DNA from: a virus
Virus record (IMG/VR): IMGVR_UViG_3300010389_000001
Location: 124,001 to 188,000 of that record
Strand: one strand, 5' to 3'
Length of the DNA stretch: 64,000 nucleotides
Shown: positions 7,366 to 16,677 of the stretch, one piece after another
Position numbering within the stretch: the first letter of the stretch is position 1
Layout of the letters: each line of letters begins with the position of its first letter
Program-made: the position numbers and the translations under genes
The notes under the pieces: generated by a model
What the model was told of the DNA's origin: nothing
What the model saw: only the letters and a program-made list of their open reading frames with translations
Databases searched by the model: none

Positions 7366-8925
7366 ATGAATGAAATAAAAAAGATAGCAAGAGAAGCTCA
7401 GAAGGCATTAGACAAGATTGCTAATGGCAAAAAGTATTCTGCAAGCTATGTTTGCGAAAGAGTGGAGCTTGCAAAAGCTAGCAACCCCGGCGACGTAGCC
7501 ATTGGCTATGCAAGAGATATCTTTACGAAAAGGGCATCCACGCAAGAGTTCTTTACCGAAAAAGAAATTTCAGATGTATATAATGCTATATCCGGACTTT
7601 CCGCCGGAAAAAGTGCATTCAGAGAAGTCTTAGGGGATCTAATGACCGATAGCCCGGTTGATTCTGTGAGACAGAAAACCGCAAGCCTAAGCTCAAGAAT
7701 TGCCTATGAAAATGAGCTAAAGCCACTATATGGAGATTCGGAGCTATCTAGGGAGCTGGCAGGAATATTTTCACTAGATAAGAAGGCCTCCTTCTCAGCC
7801 TTGTCCGACAACACTTTGACGAAGGCTGCAAAGTTTGCAAAAGTTCAGCTAACATCACTTGGCTGCCCTCCGAGCAACGTTTCTGTCGTAAAGTCTAATG
7901 AGCATTTCATCCTATGCAATGCCTCCATTGACACTTCGGACTTCACACAGGTAAATGTGCCCATCCCCGTTCAGGTAACGAACGGCATTCCCGAGCTTCC
8001 AAATACATTTATCCAGGATAATGATATTGTAAAGCTTAATAAAGAAAACCTTTATGTTTTTATCAAGGATAAGAATAACCACAAGAAGAAGGCTGCAAGA
8101 GATGGCTTTGTAGGCCAGCGTGCCGCAGGAAGCGTCAGAGTCGATACTCCGGATGTTCCTAAGGAGCTGGAGAGATATGCTGATCTAGACAACAATTTAA
8201 TCGCCGCAGCATCGACGTTCTCTACAAGAGAGGTGTCTAGGGCTACAGCGATTGTTTCCTCCGAGCTTTCTGCCCTTGGCCTAAAGAATGCCCAGGTCAA
8301 GCTGGCCGGCTGTGACGAAAGAAGCCTGCATTATCAGGCGAGCATTCCTTCTCCGAATGGCCAGATGCACGCAGACGTTTGCGTCGATATGCCTAACGGC
8401 TCAGCTGTAATTCCAACCACCTTTAAAGCTGCTGGCGAAACCTATAAGCTAAATAGAGCCGGCCTAAGGTCTGCGATAAGAAACACAGAGGCGGCAGGCC
8501 TGCACAACAAAGTGTCAAGAGAAATTGAGAGCATGGAGAGACTCAACTATTCTCAGCTAATTGGCGAGATGGAGTCAGGAATTGCTAACTCTGATTATAA
8601 GCGAGCAGAAAATGCTCTCTCTGCAATTCAGACTAGATTTGATCCAACCCAGCACCTTGCCGCTCTGGATCATTACTCAAAGCTTCTAAAGCATTCCTCC
8701 ACCGGATCAGACAGAGATGCTCTAATTAAGGCTGCCGTTGAGAGAGGAGATCTCATAAGCCTGCCAACGTCTGTGCAGCTTTATTGTCCAAAACTAGGTC
8801 TGCCGCTCAGCAAGATCGCCTTTGACGAAAAGGGCCGCCCCATCCCCGCTATGAGAGCATTCTCTGCTGGTGATCTAAGTGAGACGGGAGCTATGATCTC
8901 AACTTCGAAGATTTCATTATCATAG
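7366..8925 (+). CDS. Hypothetical protein with an internally duplicated domain, probable virion protein
   Basis: The 519-residue protein has an Ala/Lys/Ser-rich helical N-terminus and two tandem copies of an alpha/beta domain of about 85 residues. Copy 1 begins near residue 145 (AKFAKVQLTSLGCPPSNVSV) and copy 2 near residue 290 (AIVSSELSALGLKNAQVKL). Both continue with a beta-rich segment leading to an L-P/I-P-x-T-F motif and then KLN plus a short helix. A helical region follows, and the C-terminus is Ser-rich. It lies in the run of genes leading to the terminase, which suggests a structural or internal head protein. Function unknown. Confidence 0.6.
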   Translation: MNEIKKIAREAQKALDKIANGKKYSASYVCERVELAKASNPGDVAIGYARDIFTKRASTQEFFTEKEISDVYNAISGLSAGKSAFREVLGDLMTDSPVDSVRQKTASLSSRIAYENELKPLYGDSELSRELAGIFSLDKKASFSALSDNTLTKAAKFAKVQLTSLGCPPSNVSVVKSNEHFILCNASIDTSDFTQVNVPIPVQVTNGIPELPNTFIQDNDIVKLNKENLYVFIKDKNNHKKKAARDGFVGQRAAGSVRVDTPDVPKELERYADLDNNLIAAASTFSTREVSRATAIVSSELSALGLKNAQVKLAGCDERSLHYQASIPSPNGQMHADVCVDMPNGSAVIPTTFKAAGETYKLNRAGLRSAIRNTEAAGLHNKVSREIESMERLNYSQLIGEMESGIANSDYKRAENALSAIQTRFDPTQHLAALDHYSKLLKHSSTGSDRDALIKAAVERGDLISLPTSVQLYCPKLGLPLSKIAFDEKGRPIPAMRAFSAGDLSETGAMISTSKISLS

Positions 8926-8932
8926 GTGCATC

Positions 8933-9421
8933 ATGGCTATAAATAGACTGAGAAAATTAAAATTATATAATAGAATAACAAAGATCGCCGAAGCAGATCA
9001 GCACGGCATCTTCGAAAGCTTTCAGGGCGCTTCCATAGAGGAAAATACCAGAGACAAGTATCTTAGCGAGAAGCATAATACGCCAGTCGACAGAACGACC
9101 GAAGCTCTCTACAACCTTGCTCCCGAGCATGCTGACAGCAATCCCAATACCACTGCCGCACCCAGCGCTCCCCTTTCCACTAGGTATGTACCAGGCCTCG
9201 CAGGAGTTCAATCAAGAAGAATAGGGGATGGGGTCGTCGAGGACCCTCTGACGGGCAAGAAGTTTGATTATAATGAGGGCTTTAAGATTGGGGATCAGGT
9301 ATACAATCCTGGCGACGTTTCCCTTCAGACTAGCTTAACTCATTTTGCAAATCACCTAGATAATATCGGACTTATAAAAGAAGCTGACCTAGTTGATGAA
9401 ATTATCTCTAGCATCAAATAA
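8933..9421 (+). CDS. Hypothetical protein with C-terminal helical-hairpin motif
   Basis: The 162-residue protein has a basic N-terminus, an Ala/Pro/Thr-rich linker around residues 75-90, and a C-terminal helical hairpin reading FANHLDNIGLIKEADLVD and ending IISSIK. The same kind of hairpin (hydrophobic-Ala-x-x-Leu-Asp-x-x-Gly-x-x-x-x-Ala-Asp-x-hydrophobic) recurs in several other proteins of this window. It follows the previous gene by 7 bases and ends just before a strong terminator. Probably virion-associated; function unknown. Confidence 0.55.
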   Translation: MAINRLRKLKLYNRITKIAEADQHGIFESFQGASIEENTRDKYLSEKHNTPVDRTTEALYNLAPEHADSNPNTTAAPSAPLSTRYVPGLAGVQSRRIGDGVVEDPLTGKKFDYNEGFKIGDQVYNPGDVSLQTSLTHFANHLDNIGLIKEADLVDEIISSIK

Positions 9422-9444
9422 TATTCTGATTATTAAATTATAAT

Positions 9445-9482
9445 AATATCTCGGCATAGTAATATATAGCCGAGATATTTTT
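9445..9482 (+). terminator. Intrinsic terminator before the terminase block
   Basis: A perfect 11-bp stem (9445-9455 with 9469-9479) with a 13-base AT-rich loop leads into TTTTT. The next gene starts only a few bases beyond. Confidence 0.85.
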
Positions 9483-9495
9483 GTATGGAGATAAG

Positions 9496-10179
9496 GTGAG
9501 CAAGAAAGTTTTAAATCATCCAGATAAGGAGGAGCTTATAAAAAGACTCCTGGAAGGGGAATCTGTAAAAGGCGTAGAGTCTTGGCTGAAAGATAAATAT
9601 CCTAGAAAGAAAAGAATGCATATATCTTACATGACTCTGCAAAAGTTTAGAACAGAACACCTAAATCTAAAGGGAGAAGTTCTTGAGGATATTAAGAACA
9701 GAAGAGTTGAGGTATCAAAAGAGGCTTCAGAAGCTGAAGCAAGAATGATCGTAAAAAACTCTTCTGCATACCAGCAGAAGATTGACGAAATTGTATCTGA
9801 AGAGCTGGATGCGACCAAACGCCTCCTCGAAATGGACGCTCTGATAAATTCCCGTATCGAATATTATTACAATCTTCTTCAGAATGGCGGCTCTATCAAG
9901 GAGGATAAGGTATTCCTGGATTACATTAACACAATGCGAGCCCTAATGCAAGACTGGAAGAAATACGTAGAGGGCTTTGCTGACCAGAAAATCGAGCATA
10001 ATATTAATATTAATGTTATTAACGAGCAGGCTAGGGTTCTTAGAGAATCTGTAATGGAGATATTGCATAAAATGGATCCAGATCTTATCCCCGTATTTGT
10101 GGACGCACTGAACAGAAGAATGGAAGATGGAGATAGAGAGGCGCCGAGGCTTATTAACCCTAATGTTATTGACGCTTAA
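9496..10179 (+). CDS. Putative terminase small subunit
   Basis: The best start is GTG 9496, because GGAG (9487-9490) sits 5 bases before it. A TTG at 9481 would lie inside the terminator tail. The product is about 227 residues: an N-terminal basic helix-turn-helix-like region (about 10-60) with LLEGESVKGVESWLKDKYP, a long helical/coiled-coil centre and an acidic C-terminus. This layout (DNA-recognition head, helical oligomerisation part) and its position upstream of terL fit a small terminase that selects phage DNA for packaging. There is no single diagnostic motif, so the call is from architecture and context. Confidence 0.55.
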   Translation: MSKKVLNHPDKEELIKRLLEGESVKGVESWLKDKYPRKKRMHISYMTLQKFRTEHLNLKGEVLEDIKNRRVEVSKEASEAEARMIVKNSSAYQQKIDEIVSEELDATKRLLEMDALINSRIEYYYNLLQNGGSIKEDKVFLDYINTMRALMQDWKKYVEGFADQKIEHNININVINEQARVLRESVMEILHKMDPDLIPVFVDALNRRMEDGDREAPRLINPNVIDA

Positions 10180-10197
10180 AGCTCAACAGGAATTATA

Positions 10198-10458
10198 ATG
10201 CGAGTAAGAATAAACCCAAAACAAAATCTAAAAGAAAAAGCTAATTTGGAAAAAGAGCACATAAACTCTCTGACTTCTTTTAGAGGCTGGATAAGAGAAG
10301 TGACTGGCGACTATGAAGAGCGAGCGATTCCGAATGGCGAATTGGAGAAATACCTAGGGTACATAAGAACCGTCTTGGACAAGACGGTTGGATCAAATAA
10401 ATGGAAGTGGATAAAGGCAATAGAAAAACTCCAAGAAAAACTAAAGGAAGAGTCATAA
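10198..10458 (+). CDS. Small hypothetical protein (86 aa)
   Basis: This highly charged, Lys/Glu-rich, helical protein sits between the putative small terminase and a larger virion-type protein. It has AGGA just ahead of ATG 10198 and ends one base before the next ATG. No known motif is seen. It could be a packaging accessory factor by position only. Confidence 0.5.
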   Translation: MRVRINPKQNLKEKANLEKEHINSLTSFRGWIREVTGDYEERAIPNGELEKYLGYIRTVLDKTVGSNKWKWIKAIEKLQEKLKEES

Positions 10459-10459
10459 T

Positions 10460-11953
10460 ATGCCTAGAATAAATGATTATTTTAAAAACAAAATAATAAA
10501 CATGAACGAAGAAAGCAAGGACGCACTACTTCCGGTGGCGAAGAGGGCTGCTCACTTAACGGAAATAGGTATATCAAATGATGATGAGCTGGTAAAGTAT
10601 CTTTTCCTAGAGAGAGAGGCTGGTAAAATGAATGTTACTATTACCGACCGCATCGCTTCTGAGATAATAAAAAACTCAAGCGATACTGGAGACATACTTT
10701 ATGGGCTGCTAAAAAGAAAGATTTCAGATAGACAGCTAAAAAAAATCGCTTATCCAAATCCGGGACTTTCCGTTGATAGCCTCAACAAAGAAGTTGACCT
10801 CAACGAGTGGCTTGAGCTGGTCCACAAAATATACAAGGCATGCAAGCGTGGAGAGATGACAAAGCAAAAAGCTTTGGATTTTTATAGTAATAATTTGGAT
10901 AATGAAGAGAAGCAAAGATTTTTAAGATGGTTCGAATATTATAGCTCTGGTCAGCACCTTCAGTATCCAGCCATCAAACACTCAGATTATAAAGGAAAAG
11001 AGATGAAGAAAGAATCTGTATTTCAGTCAGGCTTAATCGGTTCCGGATTTTATGATCAGGATAACAACAGGCCTGGCAGCAGCTTTGGTGGCGGTGAGCC
11101 AAGCGCTAATGGTGGCAGTGCAGATCTAAGCGCCAAAGAAAAGCTCACTGCCTGGAAAAAGGCCATAAACAGAGCATGCAAGAGAATCGATACACTTCTT
11201 AGGGAGGGTGATATACCGTATGACTCTTACTCCCAGATGGCAAAGCACCTATTCGATCTAAGCTCTTTAATCAAGCAGGTTAAGATGGCAAGCACAATGA
11301 GCGATGTTACGCACAGAACTGCAAATATACTTAAGCAAGCTGGGCATCAGGAGCCCGCAAACATTTTGATAAAAATTGCTCAAGAAATATCCGAAGAAAA
11401 TGCCGTTCCGGCAGAGGGCCAGCCGGCAGCGGCAGAAGTTCCGGAGTCCACTCAGCCCGAAGCAGCACCTGTCGAAACTGGGCCAAGTCAGCAGGAGCAG
11501 AAATCTGGAGTAGAGGTGCCGGAACCGGACGCCGTAGAGCCTACAAAGCTTAGAGATATAGAGCCTATTCCCGGTCCGCAACCGGGTGAGTATGAGGCTC
11601 TGGCCGGAAATATAAACCTTGAAGATGCAGCCAAAAAGCTTGACGATGTCGCCGGCATGCTGGCAGATAGAAGAATCATTAGGCAGCTTGCAGAGTTTGA
11701 TATTATGCTTGATAAAATCGGCATCGCATCAATGTTCCCTGAGCTAGCAGAGTCTCAGAGTAAGCTTATTGACGCATTCTCCTATGCCCTTACTCGTGTC
11801 ACCAAGATGATGGGTCAGCTATCCAATGCAAAGACTCTTCTTGAGGCTGGAGGTCCGCTACCCGGCACTGGGGCCTCTGCTGCAATTGAAGCCCCAGAGG
11901 CAGCTCCAGAGGCAGCCCCTGAAGAGGTGGCAGGACAGCCTCCCACTGAGTAA
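10460..11953 (+). CDS. Probable virion-associated protein with Ala/Pro/Glu-rich linker
   Basis: The 497-residue protein is helical at the N-terminus, with a charged segment reading GEMTKQKALDFYSNNLD and then FLRWFEYYSSGQHLQYP near 155-175. A Gly/Ser-rich linker (about 190-225) follows, then a helical domain (about 230-310), a low-complexity Ala/Pro/Glu stretch (about 315-370), another helical segment and an Ala/Pro/Glu-rich C-terminus. A variant of the recurring helical hairpin (TANILKQAGHQEPANILIKI) lies near 290-308. The modular helix/linker layout and late-gene context suggest a structural or internal head protein. Function unknown. Confidence 0.55.
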   Translation: MPRINDYFKNKIINMNEESKDALLPVAKRAAHLTEIGISNDDELVKYLFLEREAGKMNVTITDRIASEIIKNSSDTGDILYGLLKRKISDRQLKKIAYPNPGLSVDSLNKEVDLNEWLELVHKIYKACKRGEMTKQKALDFYSNNLDNEEKQRFLRWFEYYSSGQHLQYPAIKHSDYKGKEMKKESVFQSGLIGSGFYDQDNNRPGSSFGGGEPSANGGSADLSAKEKLTAWKKAINRACKRIDTLLREGDIPYDSYSQMAKHLFDLSSLIKQVKMASTMSDVTHRTANILKQAGHQEPANILIKIAQEISEENAVPAEGQPAAAEVPESTQPEAAPVETGPSQQEQKSGVEVPEPDAVEPTKLRDIEPIPGPQPGEYEALAGNINLEDAAKKLDDVAGMLADRRIIRQLAEFDIMLDKIGIASMFPELAESQSKLIDAFSYALTRVTKMMGQLSNAKTLLEAGGPLPGTGASAAIEAPEAAPEAAPEEVAGQPPTE

Positions 11954-12714
11954 TGATTATGAAAGATATTCTTGAAAAAATCTCTGAAATATCAGAGGCC
12001 AATAAAATATCTAAACCATTTGTCGTTGGCGGCATACCTAGGTCTATATACCTTGGCCTGGATTACGATAATTCAGATATAGACATAACTACAAATTCAT
12101 CAGATATAACAAGATTATCTTTGTTGACTTGTGATTATTTTAAAGAATATTTTAAAGTATTTGACGATGGACATATAAGCTTATACCTAGAAGGCTACAC
12201 TCTTGATTTCTCAAGTAATTTTGTATCTTCAGATGCATTAGAGTATGTAGGCGATCTAGAGGATGACAGCCTAAAGGAAGTATATAGCAGAGATTTTACT
12301 ATGAATACTCTGCATATGGATCTGAAAACGTATGAGATTATTGACCCCACGGGGGCCGCAAAGCAGGATATTGATAACAAGATAATAAAGACAGTAGTTC
12401 CCCCAGAGATCGCTATGGCAGATGATCCCAACAGGCTCTGGAGGGCAATTAACTTTGCTTCAAGATTAAACTTTGAAATAAGCGAAGATATTGTTGATTT
12501 TGTATTGAGCAATAAAGAATTTTTCTCAGATCATCCCGAAATAAAGACTGCCTATGTAGAAAAGATTATAGGCGAGACTGTAAAGATCAACCCCACACTA
12601 ACTATTGAGAATCTTCTAAAGATGGATATACTTAGCCTTGTGCCTCTTTCTGGAGAATTTAAGAGAGAGATTATAAGCCGCAGAATGGTAAAAGAATATT
12701 TAGATTCAATATAG
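11953..12714 (+). CDS. cca: CCA-adding enzyme / tRNA nucleotidyltransferase (class II)
   Basis: The 253-residue protein has the class II nucleotidyltransferase signature. FVVGGIPRS (23-31) and SDIDITT (41-47) with the two catalytic Asp residues are followed by RDFTMNTLHMD near 113 and DDPNRLWRAINFASRL near 155, which matches the nucleotide-specificity region of CCA and poly(A) polymerases. It should add or repair the 3' CCA end of tRNAs, probably supporting translation as host tRNAs are damaged. The C-terminal tRNA-binding part is shorter than in cellular enzymes of about 400 residues. Its ATG overlaps the upstream stop by one base. A poly(A) polymerase activity is possible. Confidence 0.88.
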   Translation: MIMKDILEKISEISEANKISKPFVVGGIPRSIYLGLDYDNSDIDITTNSSDITRLSLLTCDYFKEYFKVFDDGHISLYLEGYTLDFSSNFVSSDALEYVGDLEDDSLKEVYSRDFTMNTLHMDLKTYEIIDPTGAAKQDIDNKIIKTVVPPEIAMADDPNRLWRAINFASRLNFEISEDIVDFVLSNKEFFSDHPEIKTAYVEKIIGETVKINPTLTIENLLKMDILSLVPLSGEFKREIISRRMVKEYLDSI

Positions 12715-12752
12715 TTTTGTAGTTTACTAATATTTTATAATTAAAAGAAGTC

Positions 12753-13190
12753 ATGATTAGAGGCAAATTACATAAATGCCCATTTGGGCTAAAAGTACCA
12801 TTTGGATGCAAGAACGCCGGAGGCTGTCCAGAGGACAGCAATTCTAAGGCAGCTGATCTAATGATACCACTTCACGATCTAGAGGGTGATGAGCTAGAAC
12901 GAGCTGCGCAGTACAACTTAGATTTATTGTTTCTAGTAGATGAGCCTAAAAAATGCCCGTATGCAGATAAGATAATGGATGATCGCAAGTCTGTTGACTG
13001 CAAGTATGACAAAGAAGGAAAAGAAACTGCAGTCGGCATTGACGGCATTAATAGCGGCAAAGATTATCCGCACATCATGGTTGGTCAAAGCGCAAAAACG
13101 CAATATGGTCAACCAAAAGAATATAATGATTATTACTCTGATGATAATAATACTAATATATATTATGGTATATATAGCCTAATAGGATAA
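12753..13190 (+). CDS. Hypothetical protein with N-terminal cysteine motif
   Basis: The N-terminus of this 145-residue protein holds cysteines at 9, 19 and 25 in a CPFG...FGC...GC pattern, with two more near 68 and 82 (KKCPYADK, VDCKYDK), which could form a metal site. The C-terminus is rich in Asn, Tyr and Asp and looks disordered. The leader carries ACTAAT (12726) and TATAAT (12736). No known family recognised. The neighbour downstream is an acidic protein separated by 4 bases. Confidence 0.5.
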   Translation: MIRGKLHKCPFGLKVPFGCKNAGGCPEDSNSKAADLMIPLHDLEGDELERAAQYNLDLLFLVDEPKKCPYADKIMDDRKSVDCKYDKEGKETAVGIDGINSGKDYPHIMVGQSAKTQYGQPKEYNDYYSDDNNTNIYYGIYSLIG

Positions 13191-13194
13191 AGTT

Positions 13195-14265
13195 ATGTCT
13201 AAAAAATATCTGAGACCAAAAACCAAGAGCATGGGAGAAGAAATGAGAAAACAAGCCTACTATCAGGAGTCTTCTTACGCAGAAGATTTTGTTATGGACC
13301 CTGTAAGCTATGCCGAAGATGAGGAGGCTGAGTTCAGCATTCTTGAGGAGGCAATGAGGCAGTTCGGCCAAAAGGATGAAGAAGTTTCTGGCGACGTATT
13401 TCCCACCGGAGATTTTTCTGAAAGTGATTTTTCCGAAGAAGTTGGCGATATGACATTAGGAGAGGCACTCAAGTCATTGACGGACGGCCCAAATGATCTT
13501 GGTGATTTGGCAGAGGAGTTAGAGGATCTCGAAGAGTCTGTGGATGAATTAGTTAAAGAGCATGGAGACGTGCCGATGAAAGAGCTAATTCCTGGATCAG
13601 ATATTTCTGCAGAAGACCTAGAGGATAAAGCAGAGGATGTTGAGACTGACTATGCAAACGATGGTGATCTAACCAAATTTATGGATTATATACAGAGCGA
13701 GTATCCTGCGAATATCCCAGCTCATGATGGCAGAAGTACTACTGGATGCGAGAATGCAATCTATTTCTTAAGCAGGCTAAATTCTGAAATATCTAAGGCG
13801 ATCAAGGCCGATGTTGATAAGGTCCTAGACCTAGCTGGTCTTGAGGAAATCAGAAGCAATATAATGAGAGATGTCATTACTCTTAAGGATCATCTAAAGA
13901 AGCTGGAGAAAAAACTAAAGGATCAGCACTCAAAGACAGCTGACCACGCCGCTCCCCTGTGGACCACGGCAAATGGCGACAGCGTTGATCTGGTAAAGGA
14001 AGCTACGACGCCAAATAATATGGTCATTTGCATTACACCATTTATGCGAGCAATTACTGGAATGATGATTAACGCCCATGTTTCTTCCGGCAAGCCGATG
14101 GAAGAAGTTTATGAAGCTCTAAAAGAGAAGTACGACATAACCGACAGAGAGGAGCTTTCAATTATTCAAATTTGCATGGACAGCGGATTCCCCCTCTTCA
14201 AAGATAGAGGCACTGTTTCCGATGAAAAGCTAAGTGTCGATTTTCTCAGGAATTACCTAGCCTAA
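13195..14265 (+). CDS. Acidic hypothetical protein, probable virion or assembly component
   Basis: The 356-residue protein has a short basic N-terminus and then a long acidic stretch (about 40-175) very rich in Glu and Asp, followed by a helical region and a more globular C-terminal domain (about 260-356) with NNMVICITPFMRAITGMMIN. Acidic linkers of this kind occur in scaffold and assembly factors. It lies in the block just before the large terminase, with ATG 13195 4 bases after the upstream stop. No known family recognised. Confidence 0.5.
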   Translation: MSKKYLRPKTKSMGEEMRKQAYYQESSYAEDFVMDPVSYAEDEEAEFSILEEAMRQFGQKDEEVSGDVFPTGDFSESDFSEEVGDMTLGEALKSLTDGPNDLGDLAEELEDLEESVDELVKEHGDVPMKELIPGSDISAEDLEDKAEDVETDYANDGDLTKFMDYIQSEYPANIPAHDGRSTTGCENAIYFLSRLNSEISKAIKADVDKVLDLAGLEEIRSNIMRDVITLKDHLKKLEKKLKDQHSKTADHAAPLWTTANGDSVDLVKEATTPNNMVICITPFMRAITGMMINAHVSSGKPMEEVYEALKEKYDITDREELSIIQICMDSGFPLFKDRGTVSDEKLSVDFLRNYLA

Positions 14266-14274
14266 GGAGGGGTT

Positions 14275-14901
14275 GTGAAAGTTAACAGACAGGGGTTGAG
14301 CGAGAGCTACAAAACTACAGCTGATTGGATATCCGATTTCGAGAAAGGCTTGAGCAAAGAAGGCAATTATCTTGAAAACCTCAAGACTATCATGAGAAAA
14401 AGAACCGACTTCTCGACAATCGAGGAGAAGATGGCTGATATTAGGGACAGAGCTGGCTTTGAGCTTCTTAAAGACGTAGGTAACACGGCTATATCAAAGA
14501 AGGCCTCAGAGTGCAACGCTTGTGACGGCGCCTGTTCGTGCAGAGGTTGTTCGTGTAACCGCTTTAACTGCAAGAGCTGCAACTCAGATTTTATAGACAA
14601 AGTAAAGGTCGTAATAAAATATATAGATGATATGATAAATAACAAGGTAGTTTCAAACAAGGAGCCGCTATCTATCCATGCTATAATTGACGATTGCAGG
14701 CAAAATAAGGATCTCGGCTTTCAGCAGATTGAAAATAATCTTAATTCAACAAAGTTTAGAGCCTTCCTGGAAGATATGCTCAATAAGGTCAAAGACTCCG
14801 AAGAAGATTCTTTAAAAAAAGTAAAATATACACCAGAAGATGGAGCTGTAGACACAGAGTCTGATATGGCAGACTACTATAGTCACTCCCTGCCTGGTTA
14901 A
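14275..14901 (+). CDS. Protein with an eight-cysteine metal-binding-like cluster
   Basis: The 208-residue product starts at GTG 14275 behind a perfect AGGAGG. Residues 80-102 carry eight cysteines (80, 83, 87, 89, 92, 94, 99, 102), with spacings typical of metallothionein-like or multi-zinc/iron-sulfur sites. On both sides the protein is helical and charged. It lies one base upstream of the large terminase gene, so it could help DNA packaging or head assembly, but no family is recognised. The C-terminus is acidic. Confidence 0.55.
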   Translation: MKVNRQGLSESYKTTADWISDFEKGLSKEGNYLENLKTIMRKRTDFSTIEEKMADIRDRAGFELLKDVGNTAISKKASECNACDGACSCRGCSCNRFNCKSCNSDFIDKVKVVIKYIDDMINNKVVSNKEPLSIHAIIDDCRQNKDLGFQQIENNLNSTKFRAFLEDMLNKVKDSEEDSLKKVKYTPEDGAVDTESDMADYYSHSLPG

Positions 14902-14902
14902 T

Positions 14903-16675
14903 ATGTCTAAAGCTAGAAAAGAAAAAGAATTAATAGAGCAATTTAATAATAGCTTTCTAGACTTTGATCCCGCACATTTTTGCAAGAACAATCTAACTCT
15001 CGATGGATCTGAGTTTAATATAGTAGATTCTGGCTGGAAGTTTATGTCTGATGTGTACAGATATATAGCCTTAAATGCCACGAGAAAAGATGGTAAGCCA
15101 GTCGTCATCAAGAAGGGTCGTCAGGTTGGCGCTACGGTTATGGCTGCAGCGCTAGATCTCTTTTTTACGAATAGCGGCCTTTTTACCGAGCCAAATATAA
15201 GAGTTATACATCTATTCCCAGCATTAGGCCAGGTAAAGAAATTTTCTCAAGATAAGCTAGAAACGCTAATACGAACCGCAAAAGATAATTTTATAGAAAA
15301 GAATAAGCTAAATAGCGCCAATGCCGTTGACAACTTAACTATGAAGCAGTTTGAGACAGGCACCCTATGGATAGACAGCCTTGGCACGGATGGTGATAGA
15401 ATTCGTGGTATGACAGTTGATGTTGCGATGTATGATGAGGTTCAAGATATGCTTGGACACGCAATAGGTAACGCCACAAAAATTCTAACTGCCGCAAAAT
15501 ATGGTCCCGTCGGTCAGGGCGTGCAAGTTTACTTTGGAACTCCAAAAAGCAAAAATAGTCACTTCGCTACGATCTGGGACATGTCAGATCAGCGCTATTA
15601 TCACCTTGGATGTGTCAATTGCAGAAAGACTTACCCTTTCTATCTTCCTGATGATGACAGATGGAAATCTATTTGGCTCTATGAAAATATAGTTCAGTGT
15701 CCACTGTGCGGTACAAAGCAAACAAAGGTAGAGGCTATAGGGCGCGGGAAATGGGTCGGAACCAGGGATCCTGATAATTGCGACTTTGTAGGCTTTCATA
15801 TAAATCAACTTTATATCCCTTACTTTACAAAAGAAAATATAGAAAAGTTGATGCCTGAGAATAACCCGGCGCAGACAGAGAGAATCTGGAAGAACGAGGT
15901 CGTTGGGGAGTTTTACTCTGGCGCAGGCTCTCCTCTGACTAAATCGGAAATTTATAATTTATGCAGAGATCCGGATAGGCATTTTTCCAAAAGCATTCAG
16001 GGTAACACCAAGCCTGTATACTTGGGTGTAGACTGGGGCGGCAAAGATGATGATCCGGACTCTAGTGGCGGTCAGTCATTCTCCTGTGTTGTAATTTTGT
16101 CCGCTCAGCCAGATGGTACGCTGCTTGTTGAGCATGCTCATAAGCTAAGACAAAATACTTATGATTATAAAAAGAGCACAATAAAAGAAATGTACAGAAG
16201 GTTCTCTGTAACAAGAGGGGTTTCTGACTGGTTCTTCGGTCAAGATGTTGTGCATGATATACAGATGTTATACCGAGATAGATTTATTGGAGCGCAAGGA
16301 AGTGGAAGTCTAGCAAATCCCATGAAGTATAGAGAGGACGAGCTGATTATTTCTTATAATAAGGATTTATTAATTGACGAACTTATAGATCTGTTTAGAA
16401 AAGGAAAGATAAGATTTCCATGGAAAAGCTATGAATATCTTGAGTGGTTAATAGATCACTGCACATCGATGGAGTCAAAAATTAAGATCGTAGGCGGACA
16501 ACCTGTAAAGACATTTGTAAAAGGACCAGTTCCAAACGACGGCTTTATGGCTCTAATGTACGCCTACATGGCTTATAAGTTTGACCTAACAAAAGGCTTC
16601 AGTGTTAAGCCCGGATTTGAAAAAAGAGTAGAAATGCCAAGGGCAAGCATAGCCAATGTTAAGAGGAGAATTTAA
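14903..16675 (+). CDS. terL: Terminase large subunit
   Basis: The 590-residue protein carries both terminase domains. The N-terminal ATPase has a deviant Walker A, KGRQVGAT (71-78), and a Walker B, VDVAMYDEVQD (173-183), with the catalytic Asp-Glu pair. A zinc-ribbon-like insertion follows: Cys 238/241 and Cys 267/270. The C-terminal RNase H-like nuclease starts with VYLGVDWGG near 373-381, and a late NDGFMALMYAYMA motif matches the final acidic residue of such nucleases. The layout is closer to GpA-type terminases with zinc sites than to T4 gp17. It packages DNA through the portal encoded next door, 2 bases downstream. Confidence 0.93.
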   Translation: MSKARKEKELIEQFNNSFLDFDPAHFCKNNLTLDGSEFNIVDSGWKFMSDVYRYIALNATRKDGKPVVIKKGRQVGATVMAAALDLFFTNSGLFTEPNIRVIHLFPALGQVKKFSQDKLETLIRTAKDNFIEKNKLNSANAVDNLTMKQFETGTLWIDSLGTDGDRIRGMTVDVAMYDEVQDMLGHAIGNATKILTAAKYGPVGQGVQVYFGTPKSKNSHFATIWDMSDQRYYHLGCVNCRKTYPFYLPDDDRWKSIWLYENIVQCPLCGTKQTKVEAIGRGKWVGTRDPDNCDFVGFHINQLYIPYFTKENIEKLMPENNPAQTERIWKNEVVGEFYSGAGSPLTKSEIYNLCRDPDRHFSKSIQGNTKPVYLGVDWGGKDDDPDSSGGQSFSCVVILSAQPDGTLLVEHAHKLRQNTYDYKKSTIKEMYRRFSVTRGVSDWFFGQDVVHDIQMLYRDRFIGAQGSGSLANPMKYREDELIISYNKDLLIDELIDLFRKGKIRFPWKSYEYLEWLIDHCTSMESKIKIVGGQPVKTFVKGPVPNDGFMALMYAYMAYKFDLTKGFSVKPGFEKRVEMPRASIANVKRRI

Positions 16676-16677
16676 AG

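Noticed and set aside
9481-9495. TTG 9481 as start of the putative small terminase
   Set aside because: It lies in the terminator T-run without a ribosome-binding site; GTG 9496 has GGAG five bases upstream.
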